Source: an uncultured Lachnospiraceae bacterium
GTDB taxonomy: Bacteria > Bacillota_A > Clostridia > Lachnospirales > Lachnospiraceae
Assembly: GCA_949957035.1 (NCBI GenBank)
Contig: CATLIP010000051.1
Coordinates: forward strand, 1-11,935
Length of the DNA stretch: 11,935 bases
Reading direction: 5' to 3'
Shown piece by piece: positions 6,132 to 11,935 of this stretch (within the stretch, counting starts at the first letter, position 1; each line of letters starts with the position of its first letter). The notes under the pieces are model-generated. The model saw nothing but the letters and a program-made list of their open reading frames with translations. It was not told the DNA's origin and did not search any database. Position numbers and translations under genes: made by a program.

Positions 6132-6776
6132 TTATAGTTTTTTCTCGCAGTCCCTCTCTTTTAATTCTACTAACATCTTGATTGCATCTGCCGTACCCTG
6201 AATCCCCAGCTTTGAACTGTTCAGGCAGAAGTCGTAGCTGTCCGCAGCGCCCCATTTTTTGTTACTGTAATAATTATAATAGCTTGCCCGCTTCTTATCC
6301 GTCTTCAAAATCAAATCTTTTGCCTTTGCATCCGTCAGGTCGTAGATACGCGCGATACGCCGGATACGAACGTTCAAATCTGCATGAATAAACAGACGAA
6401 CAACATTATCATATTCTTCTAATGCATAGTCTGCACAACGGCCAACCAGGATACATGGACCCTCATCGGCAATCTTCTTGATCGCGTCGAATTGAGCCAG
6501 AAATACCTTGTGATTAATAGGCATATCCGTATAACTTCCAGATGTATATCCCAGAGAATAAGTATCCATGACCAGGGAATACAGAAAACTGTTGGTTGGC
6601 TTCTCATCATGGGTCTCAAAAAGCTCCTGGCAGATTCCGCTTTCCTTGGCAGCGCGGTCAAGCATCTCCTTGTCATACAGCTTAATTCCAAGTTCATCAG
6701 CCACTTTATAGCCAATCTCTCTGCCGGCGCTCCCATACTGTCGGCCTATTGTTATAATTGTATTTGTTTTTGCCAT
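6132..6776 (-). CDS. Cytidylate-kinase-like family protein
   Basis: A 214-residue member of the cytidylate-kinase-like P-loop family that is widespread in clostridia; by fold it would phosphorylate a nucleotide or similar small molecule, but no substrate is established. The N-terminus has TIGRQYGSAGREIG (9-22), the characteristic family motif; it differs from the classic GxxGxGK[ST] loop in lacking the lysine at the usual place. ILVGRCADYAL (109-119) and the LID-like stretch DKKRASYYNYYSNKKWG (160-176) are also family-typical. ATG 6776 is chosen because AGAGGAG (6787-6793) is 10 nt before it; the in-frame GTG at 6785 is only 1 nt from that site. It follows rluD by 44 nt and appears to have its own promoter. 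A true CMP kinase role is less likely than an uncharacterised one. Confidence 0.85.
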   Translation of the reverse strand: MAKTNTIITIGRQYGSAGREIGYKVADELGIKLYDKEMLDRAAKESGICQELFETHDEKPTNSFLYSLVMDTYSLGYTSGSYTDMPINHKVFLAQFDAIKKIADEGPCILVGRCADYALEEYDNVVRLFIHADLNVRIRRIARIYDLTDAKAKDLILKTDKKRASYYNYYSNKKWGAADSYDFCLNSSKLGIQGTADAIKMLVELKERDCEKKL

Positions 6777-6807
6777 ACAAATCACGCTCCTCTAAATTGA
6801 TGTTTCT

Positions 6808-6836
6808 ATTATATAACAATTTAACGGAATTGTATA
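6808..6836 (-). promoter_or_regulatory. Putative promoter for the kinase-like gene
   Basis: On the minus strand TATACA (6831-6836) and a perfect TATAAT (6808-6813) are spaced by 17 nt. They overlap the last codons and stop of rluD. The start point would be near 6801, about 25 nt upstream of the ATG at 6776 and just before its AGAGGAG site. The -35 is only a 4/6 match and the DNA is AT-rich, so read-through from rluD remains possible. Confidence 0.45.
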
Positions 6837-7765
6837 TTATTTTCTAAAAATTTATTTCTTAAAACTTCTAATAGCTGCTGGAAATATTCCGGTAATGGCG
6901 CCTCAACCTCCAAATACTCCCCTGTTTTAGGATGAATCAGTCCTAAAGTCCCAGCATGCAGAGTCTGCCCCACCAAAAGCCTTGAAAACGGACATTTACG
7001 TGGACCATAGAGCGAATCTCCAAGCAGCGGGTGGCCGATACTTGCCATGTGCACACGAATCTGGTGCGTGCGTCCGGTCTCCAGCTCGCATTGAATCAAT
7101 GTATACTCACCGAAGCGTTCTAAAACCTTATAGTGTGTCACAGCTTTTCTCCCGTTTTTGGCATGGGTGCTCATTCGTTTCCGCTCTGTGGGATGTCTGC
7201 CGACAGGGGCGTCCACAGTTCCCTCGTCATCCTTTATATTGCCATGGACAACAGCCGTATAGACTCTTTTCATGGAATGTTCCTTCAACTGCTCTGCCAG
7301 ACATTGGTGTGCTTTGTCGTTCTTGCACACCACCAGGGAGCCTGTTGTGTCCATGTCAATCCGATGTACAATCCCCGGACGCATGATACCGTTAATCCCG
7401 GACAATTCCTCCCTGCAGTGATACATCAGTGCATTGACAAGTGTGCCGCTTAAGTGGCCCGGAGCGGGATGTACAACCATCTGCTTCGGTTTATTGACAA
7501 TAATGATATCCGAGTCCTCATACAGAATGTCAAGAGGGATGTCTTCTGCCGCAATATCCGGTTCTTTCACATCCGGCAGGGTAATCTCAAGCCGGTCTCC
7601 AATCAGGAGCTTATAGCTGGCTTTCACCGGCTCCTGATTCACCAAAACATTCTGAGTTTTTATAAGCTTCTGGATATAAGCTCTCGAGTAATCTGGCATT
7701 GCCTCTGCCAGATAACGGTCAATCCGCTCTCCCTCATAGCTCTCCACGATGAACAATTCTTTCAA
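6821..7765 (-). CDS. rluD: 23S rRNA pseudouridine synthase, RluA/RluD family
   Basis: RluD-type enzymes convert uridines to pseudouridine in 23S rRNA (helix 69 for RluD itself). The 314-residue protein has an N-terminal S4 RNA-binding domain (about 12-75) and a catalytic domain with the signature HRIDMDTTG (134-142), Asp137 being the catalytic aspartate, and the C-terminal GRTHQIRVHMASIGHPLLGD. Length is typical. The start is a TTG at 7763-7765, supported by a strong AAGGAGG 6 nt upstream and by the KELFIVESYEGERIDRYLA beginning; no nearby ATG fits. The gene overlaps the end of lspA by 32 nt, as in the common lspA-rluD pair. Specificity (RluD versus a YlyB-like paralogue) is not certain. Confidence 0.92.
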   Translation of the reverse strand: MKELFIVESYEGERIDRYLAEAMPDYSRAYIQKLIKTQNVLVNQEPVKASYKLLIGDRLEITLPDVKEPDIAAEDIPLDILYEDSDIIIVNKPKQMVVHPAPGHLSGTLVNALMYHCREELSGINGIMRPGIVHRIDMDTTGSLVVCKNDKAHQCLAEQLKEHSMKRVYTAVVHGNIKDDEGTVDAPVGRHPTERKRMSTHAKNGRKAVTHYKVLERFGEYTLIQCELETGRTHQIRVHMASIGHPLLGDSLYGPRKCPFSRLLVGQTLHAGTLGLIHPKTGEYLEVEAPLPEYFQQLLEVLRNKFLENNIQFR

Positions 7766-8270
7766 GGTCTTCCTCCTTATAATAGAAGCATACGAATACA
7801 GCCAGCAAAAATGTAGCCGCCGTCACATAAATATCCGCTACATTAAAAATCGGGAAATCAATGAGCTTAAAATACAGAAAATCCACTACGTAATTCAAAA
7901 CAATCCGGTCCACACAGTTTCCCCATGCTCCTGCCATGATAAATACCGCACAGACGCAAAGAGGCGCGAATCTACGTTCCAGAGGGACCTTCAGAAAAAA
8001 CCATATGAATGCAATACTAACCAGAAAGACGCTGATAAAAAAGAAAATTCTCTGTCCCTGAAACAACCCAAATGCTGCTCCTCGATTCTCTAAATATTCA
8101 AGCTGGAATACCCCGTCCCAGATAATAAAAGGGGGATTCCCCTTTAAATGCTTAAGAACCATATGCTTTGTGAACTGATCTAGACAGACCAACACAGAAA
8201 CTGCGGTTATAGCGGCAAGGTAGTAAATCTTTCTGTCAGGTCCTTTCATAGTAGTATTTATTTCTGCCAT
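7734..8270 (-). CDS. lspA: Lipoprotein signal peptidase (signal peptidase II)
   Basis: LspA is the membrane aspartic protease that removes signal peptides from lipid-modified prolipoproteins. The 178-residue protein shows four hydrophobic segments and the family blocks: CLDQFTKHMV, ENRGAAFGLF, AGAWGNCVDRI (catalytic Asp in NCVDR), VVDFLYF and FNVADIYVTAA (second catalytic Asp in NVAD). ATG 8270 is chosen for the GGGAGGG at 8275-8281; an upstream in-frame ATG at 8297 lacks a site. The charged C-terminal tail (KEEDLERIVHRGEL) is encoded where rluD begins. It lies 32 nt after ylmH in the same direction. Confidence 0.95.
   Translation of the reverse strand: MAEINTTMKGPDRKIYYLAAITAVSVLVCLDQFTKHMVLKHLKGNPPFIIWDGVFQLEYLENRGAAFGLFQGQRIFFFISVFLVSIAFIWFFLKVPLERRFAPLCVCAVFIMAGAWGNCVDRIVLNYVVDFLYFKLIDFPIFNVADIYVTAATFLLAVFVCFYYKEEDLERIVHRGEL
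7771..7778 (-). promoter_or_regulatory. Ribosome-binding site fixing the TTG start of rluD
   Basis: Minus strand AAGGAGGA lies inside the lspA coding sequence, 6 nt from the TTG at 7765. It is one of the best Shine-Dalgarno matches in the window and is the reason for accepting the rare start codon. Confidence 0.75.
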
Positions 8271-8302
8271 ATTACCCTCCCATCTCGTGTAATACATGTA
8301 AT

Positions 8303-9079
8303 CTAAATATATTTTCGCAGGGTGATTAGATACCTCCCCTTTTTTGTCTCTGAGAGCACTCCACCATAGCGAATCCGGCCCATCTTCCGGACCGAAATCA
8401 TATCTCCCTCTTTCAGACGATATCCATTGCTGGTTATGAGTTTCCCGTTGACAAACACCTTTGCTCCTTCGATATATGCCGTAATCTTGCTTCTTGACAT
8501 AGGAAACGCGTTAGAAAGCACAGTATCCAACCGTATGGACGCAGCCGTCCCCTTAAGCTCCTCATACTTTGGCTCGTAATCTTCCGGGAAATCCTGACTG
8601 ATACATGCCATAACCGAGGTGTGGCGGATTCTGGTCAGATTTTCCCTGATATAGTCCGACAGCTCTTCTTTTACCAACAGCAATGCCCGGTTGCCATCCA
8701 CCATAATATCTCCCAGTTTGCACCGTTCAATTCCAAGGTTCATGAAAGCCCCCAGATAATCCCTGTGCGACAGCTCCTCACAGAATCGTTTGTTAACGGG
8801 GGCAATCTCAAGAACCCGGATTGGATACTGTATAGGCGCCTCTGAATCCGAAAACGCATAAAGAGCATCAGGTAGAAAAGCAACCATCTGACGCTCTGAT
8901 AAATCATACCCTCCATAAGTCACATATTGAGATTGAAATAGATGCTTAGGCGTGGTATGCAGAATATTCAATTCATTCAGATTGAGAAAGTCACTGAACA
9001 TAACAATCCCACGGTTGTATGCAGTACGTGACAATTCTATTAATCTTTTTTGCAGTAAGGTCTCTTCTTTGTTCATCAT
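8303..9079 (-). CDS. ylmH: S4-domain RNA-binding protein YlmH
   Basis: YlmH is an S4-domain protein of Firmicutes linked to ribosome-associated quality control (work in Bacillus places it on stalled 50S peptidyl-tRNA complexes). The 258-residue product has the C-terminal S4 domain at about 183-240 (RLDTVLSNAFPMSRSK, FVNGKLI, YRLKEGDMISVR) and the upstream region GYDLSERQMVAFLP plus LSHRDYLGAFMNLGIER, the conserved YlmH block. Length matches the family. Translation can begin at ATG 9079 or the next codon, ATG 9076; only a weak AGG lies upstream, so coupling to sepF (stop at 9094) is likely. Confidence 0.92.
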   Translation of the reverse strand: MMNKEETLLQKRLIELSRTAYNRGIVMFSDFLNLNELNILHTTPKHLFQSQYVTYGGYDLSERQMVAFLPDALYAFSDSEAPIQYPIRVLEIAPVNKRFCEELSHRDYLGAFMNLGIERCKLGDIMVDGNRALLLVKEELSDYIRENLTRIRHTSVMACISQDFPEDYEPKYEELKGTAASIRLDTVLSNAFPMSRSKITAYIEGAKVFVNGKLITSNGYRLKEGDMISVRKMGRIRYGGVLSETKKGRYLITLRKYI

Positions 9080-9093
9080 TCACAACCTGTATC

Positions 9094-9663
9094 CTAGAAT
9101 CTGGAACGCATGGAAGAAGCGTCAAAAGAAGTATTCAGAAGATCCTGAAGATCCCCCGATATATCGACGTTCGTAGGCGTTACCAGGAATATGTAGTTTG
9201 AAATCTTCTGCAGGTTACCGCTGATTGCAAAAGCGGCGCCTGAAGTAAAGTCAATAATACGCTGAGCAATCTCCAAATCCAGACCCTCTAGGTTCAGGAT
9301 TACTGTGCGTCCGCTTAACAGAGTCTCGGTAATCTCTCTGGCATCCTCCACAGAATTGGGCTTGATTACACATACCTCCATACTGACATTATTGTTCCTC
9401 CTAGACGCAGGCTGCCGCATCGGAGTCACTTTATTGTTATTACTTGGACGCGAAGATCTAGATGAGCGTGCCGGCGGTTCATAGTCATAATCATCCTCTT
9501 CTTCCGCGTCATAGGACGAGTCTCTCCCACGGCGGAAAAAGCCCCCCTTTTTCGGCTTCTCCTCGTAATCGTCCTCGTAGTCCTCATCAAAGAATTCATC
9601 GTCGTCATAGTCGTCGTCATCACTCAGTCTCATAATATCTAAAAATTTATCTAATACTCCCAT
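9094..9663 (-). CDS. sepF: Cell division protein SepF
   Basis: SepF binds FtsZ, bundles it and anchors the Z-ring to the membrane. The 189-residue protein begins with an amphipathic membrane-targeting helix (GVLDKFLDIMRL) and ends with the SepF core at about 95-166 (VCVIKPNSVEDAREI, TVILNLEGLD, DFTSGAAFAI, ISNYIFLVTP), followed by a short tail. The linker between them (14-92) is long and unusual: 16 of 21 residues at 15-35 are Asp or Glu, followed by basic and Ser/Asn-rich stretches. Bacillus SepF is about 150 residues, so the extra length is linker. ATG 9663 follows AGGAGC (9674-9679). It lies between yggS and ylmH, as in many Firmicutes. Confidence 0.96.
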   Translation of the reverse strand: MGVLDKFLDIMRLSDDDDYDDDEFFDEDYEDDYEEKPKKGGFFRRGRDSSYDAEEEDDYDYEPPARSSRSSRPSNNNKVTPMRQPASRRNNNVSMEVCVIKPNSVEDAREITETLLSGRTVILNLEGLDLEIAQRIIDFTSGAAFAISGNLQKISNYIFLVTPTNVDISGDLQDLLNTSFDASSMRSRF

Positions 9664-9690
9664 ATGATAAAATGCTCCTATCTTCCGTTA

Positions 9691-10386
9691 CTAGACTTTT
9701 GCATAATCGCGTGCACCAAAGATTCCGGTTCCCACCCGGACCATGGTTGCTCCCTCTTCTACGGCAACGGAGTAATCATTCGTCATCCCCATAGATAGAA
9801 CCCGCATAGTCATATTATCAACGTTTTTCCCCTCAATGTCAACAGATAATTTTCTTAAGCTCTCAAAAATTGCTCTATTTTCCTCAGAATCTTCGACAAA
9901 CGGAGCGATTGTCATCAATCCCTGTACGCGGATATGAGGGAATTTTGCGACTTCTTCAACGAATTTAGGAAGTTCCTGCGGCGACAGGCCAAATTTACTC
10001 TCCTCCCCGGCTACATTTACTTCAATCAGAATATTTACCGTAATATTTCGTTTTGCCGCCTCGCTTTCGATGGTCTCGGCCAGCCGAAGGGAATCCACAG
10101 AATGAATCAAATCCACCTTATCAATAATATATTTTACTTTATTCCGCTGCAGATGGCCAATCATATGCCAGTGGATGTCTTTTGGCAGCTTCTCATACTT
10201 ATCCGCCAGTTCCTGAACCTTGTTCTCGCCAAAAACACGCACTCCCAAGTCATAGGCTTCCTTAAGCTCACTGACCGGTTTTGTCTTGCTGACTGCAATC
10301 AATGTGACATCCCTGCGGTCACGTCCGGCACGTTTGCACGCTTCCTGAATTTCATTTTCCACAAACGCAAGATTTTCTTTGAGCAT
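9691..10386 (-). CDS. yggS: PLP homeostasis protein YggS (YlmE, PROSC family)
   Basis: YggS/YlmE is a PLP-binding TIM-barrel protein without known catalytic activity that keeps vitamin B6 vitamers and amino-acid pools in balance. The 231-residue product has the PLP lysine Lys34 in AVSKTKP, then FGENKVQE, WHMIGHLQRNK, HSVDS, and the C-terminal phosphate-binding LSMGMTNDYSVAVEEGATMVRVGTGIFG-type region (described here in parts: LSMGMTNDY and VRVGTGIFG). ATG 10386 follows AGGGGAG (10394-10400) with 7-nt spacing. It is 27 nt upstream of sepF and 38 nt after the HlyD-like gene; linkage to sepF is a long-known Firmicute arrangement. Confidence 0.95.
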   Translation of the reverse strand: MLKENLAFVENEIQEACKRAGRDRRDVTLIAVSKTKPVSELKEAYDLGVRVFGENKVQELADKYEKLPKDIHWHMIGHLQRNKVKYIIDKVDLIHSVDSLRLAETIESEAAKRNITVNILIEVNVAGEESKFGLSPQELPKFVEEVAKFPHIRVQGLMTIAPFVEDSEENRAIFESLRKLSVDIEGKNVDNMTMRVLSMGMTNDYSVAVEEGATMVRVGTGIFGARDYAKV

Positions 10387-10424
10387 TTTTATTCTCCCCT
10401 TTCAAATACCGATGCCGATTTATT

Positions 10425-11804
10425 CTAAAATACCACATCGTTTTCATTCACATCGGCTCCATTCAATGCGATATGGTCGTAATTGGAAAGTCCGTAATCA
10501 CTTCCCGATTCCACAATGTAATACTCGTCGCTCTCGCACAGTATATGGACCTGCCTGAACACAGCATAACCTTTGTTGATGTTATATACGCCTTTGATGC
10601 TCTCTGTTCGGTTCAGAACACAGGTATCTTTGGAATCCGGCTTTACAAGGATGGTATCCGCATCAAATGCATCCGTTCCCAGATATGCCATGCCCGTCTC
10701 TTCATCATGGTCATAGATATTGACACTTTGAAACTTTGCAGATCCATCCTCTTTCCTGACCAGCACTCCTGTCTCCTTACTGTTTCCACCCTGAGTCAGG
10801 TACTCCTCTGAAATCAGATAGAACTTCTTGTCCGTAACCGCAGATTTGGGAATCTTAAGACCCGATTCATCCTCCAGGATTAACTCCAAGTCCAGATAGC
10901 GCTCTTTGGCATAACGAATCATGGAGCTGTCCATCGTCAATACGCCCAAGGTAAGATCCCCTGATTTTTGAATAGAAAATTCTGCAACAGCAGTCTCCTG
11001 GTCCTTGGAAAAACGAACGCGTACCAGTTCAATTTCCTTCATCTCTTCCACCGTTTCATCCGAAAGAGGGATTACAACAGTCCAATTATCATTTTTGATC
11101 AGTTTGTATACGGGGTTTCCCACCTTAACCTCTGTATTATTTTTTAATTCCTTCTTCTCGTAATTCTCTTTCGAAAAGGTTGATTCTGTTATATCATTAA
11201 GAGCTGCTGTCTCATATCCGTCTGTGGAATAAGCGATAATCCCGTCTGAGGAGGCTTGATAGATTTGAATCCCGCTATTTGCCTCTCCTGCCATGGCGTC
11301 TAACTGTGCCTGACGATTTTGATTAGACCTGCTCTCCAATACTGTAGTTACAGTATCCTTGAGACTATATACATCACTGAACTGTTCTTCCTGAAACCCT
11401 TCGGAAAACGCCTGTATCCGAACCAACATTGCTGCCTGTTCATCGGAAGAGAGCTTTTTTGATTCGTCTAAGGAGGCGTCTGCAAAATCAAGCTCCCGCT
11501 CAGATAAGGTGTATACTCTGGTTTTTACACCGACTTTACTGCCCTCCATAACGAAATAATTTACATAACCATCAGCCTCTGCCTGTACGACCTCCTCATT
11601 TCGCAGGACAAAACCGGTATATGCATTATCTTTTAGGATGGAACCCTCCCGGACCTCGTAGGCAGACACATGGGTTCCCGTCAGATAAAGCAGGACTGTG
11701 ACCATCAGATAGATAAATATAATGCCGAAGATGGCAAGTCCGATATTCATGTGCTTTTTATTGCGATAAGCCTGTATATGTGTCAATTTGTTCCCTGCCA
11801 ACAT
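10425..11804 (-). CDS. Membrane-anchored HlyD-like (membrane fusion/adaptor) protein
   Basis: A 459-residue protein with one N-terminal membrane segment (about 20-42, IGLAIFGIIFIYLMVTVLLYL) after a short basic head, and a large outer part. Residues 60-100 look like half of a lipoyl/HlyD hairpin (AYTGFVLRNEEVVQAEADGYV, then EGSKVGVKTRVYTL); a helical stretch (about 105-160) follows, then SSDGIIAYSTDGYE and a beta-rich region with NPVYKLI and WTVVIPL. Such proteins pair with ABC exporters in Gram-negatives; no transporter gene is beside it. Its place directly before yggS-sepF suggests a cell-envelope or division role, which is inference. ATG 11804 follows AGGGGG (11808-11813). The family call is moderate and the function is unknown. 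Confidence 0.75.
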   Translation of the reverse strand: MLAGNKLTHIQAYRNKKHMNIGLAIFGIIFIYLMVTVLLYLTGTHVSAYEVREGSILKDNAYTGFVLRNEEVVQAEADGYVNYFVMEGSKVGVKTRVYTLSERELDFADASLDESKKLSSDEQAAMLVRIQAFSEGFQEEQFSDVYSLKDTVTTVLESRSNQNRQAQLDAMAGEANSGIQIYQASSDGIIAYSTDGYETAALNDITESTFSKENYEKKELKNNTEVKVGNPVYKLIKNDNWTVVIPLSDETVEEMKEIELVRVRFSKDQETAVAEFSIQKSGDLTLGVLTMDSSMIRYAKERYLDLELILEDESGLKIPKSAVTDKKFYLISEEYLTQGGNSKETGVLVRKEDGSAKFQSVNIYDHDEETGMAYLGTDAFDADTILVKPDSKDTCVLNRTESIKGVYNINKGYAVFRQVHILCESDEYYIVESGSDYGLSNYDHIALNGADVNENDVVF

Positions 11805-11818
11805 AAAGCCCCCTGTTC

Positions 11819-11935
11819 CTATAATTCTGCGTCTATTTGATTATTGATATGTTTCAGAGCCTTTCCATCCAGGTAATGGAATTTTTTTCCCTGAAAACTT
11901 CCGTTTTTTTTCATATACTCCAGCAGTTCATCCTT
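11819..11935 (-). CDS. Unidentified gene, C-terminal 38 residues only
   Basis: The minus strand is open from the window edge to TAG at 11819-11821. It encodes 38 residues, including KDELLEYMKKNGSFQGKK, FHYLDGKALK and a final INNQIDAEL; the stretch is basic in the middle and acidic at the end, with no membrane segment. It ends 14 nt before the HlyD-like ATG, and the next gene's ribosome-binding site lies in that gap, so the two are likely cotranscribed. I do not recognise the family. Spacing, direction and absence of stops support a real gene end rather than a chance ORF, but 38 codons are little evidence. Confidence 0.55.
   Translation of the reverse strand, partial: KDELLEYMKKNGSFQGKKFHYLDGKALKHINNQIDAEL

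Noticed and set aside
6982..7616. Several + strand open frames of 60-134 codons antisense to rluD.
   Set aside because: They overlap the conserved RluD catalytic domain, have no family motifs and no plausible starts.
8128..8145. AAAGGGG/CCCCTTT hairpin on the path of the minus-strand operon, resembling a terminator.
   Set aside because: It lies in the lspA coding region (around GNPPF), has no U-run after it, and the downstream genes need read-through.

Overview
The window reads as a moderate-GC Firmicute chromosome, most likely a Lachnospiraceae-type clostridium. The signs are strong AGGAGG ribosome-binding sites, the obgE-yhbY-nadD-yqeK-rsfS block, a Bacillus/Clostridium-style LexA, and a sepF/yggS/ylmH division cluster. 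The genus assignment is inference. No rRNA, tRNA, CRISPR array or insertion sequence was seen. Almost all of the DNA is coding.

Left block (1-2763, + strand): the 3' part of obgE, then yhbY, nadD, yqeK and rsfS. This is a ribosome-assembly, NAD-synthesis and nucleotide-housekeeping operon. It ends at a long hairpin (about 2788-2844) that it shares with the convergent lexA-NUDIX pair.

Middle block (2852-6064): lexA and a NUDIX hydrolase run on the minus strand. Divergent from lexA, across a 301-bp intergenic region, are a 352-residue tyrosine recombinase of XerS-like build and ttcA (tRNA 2-thiocytidine synthesis). The intergenic region holds a good promoter for each direction, two adjacent LexA-box-like dyads at the lexA promoter, and a 15+15 bp near-perfect inverted repeat over the -10 of the recombinase promoter. 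The recombinase plus this repeat is the most interesting part of the window: it could be a single-recombinase Xer/dif-like module, or a self-regulating recombinase. A second strong hairpin (6065-6108) closes ttcA against the next convergent gene.

Right block (6132-11935, minus strand), in transcription order: the end of an unidentified gene, a membrane-anchored HlyD-like protein, yggS, sepF, ylmH, lspA, rluD, and a cytidylate-kinase-like gene that probably also has its own promoter. It resembles the Bacillus ylmD-ylmE-sepF-ylmG-ylmH-divIVA-ileS-lspA-rluD string, with ylmG, divIVA and ileS absent and an HlyD-like gene directly upstream of yggS. The block combines Z-ring anchoring (SepF), PLP homeostasis (YggS), ribosome quality control (YlmH), lipoprotein maturation (LspA) and 23S rRNA pseudouridylation (RluD).
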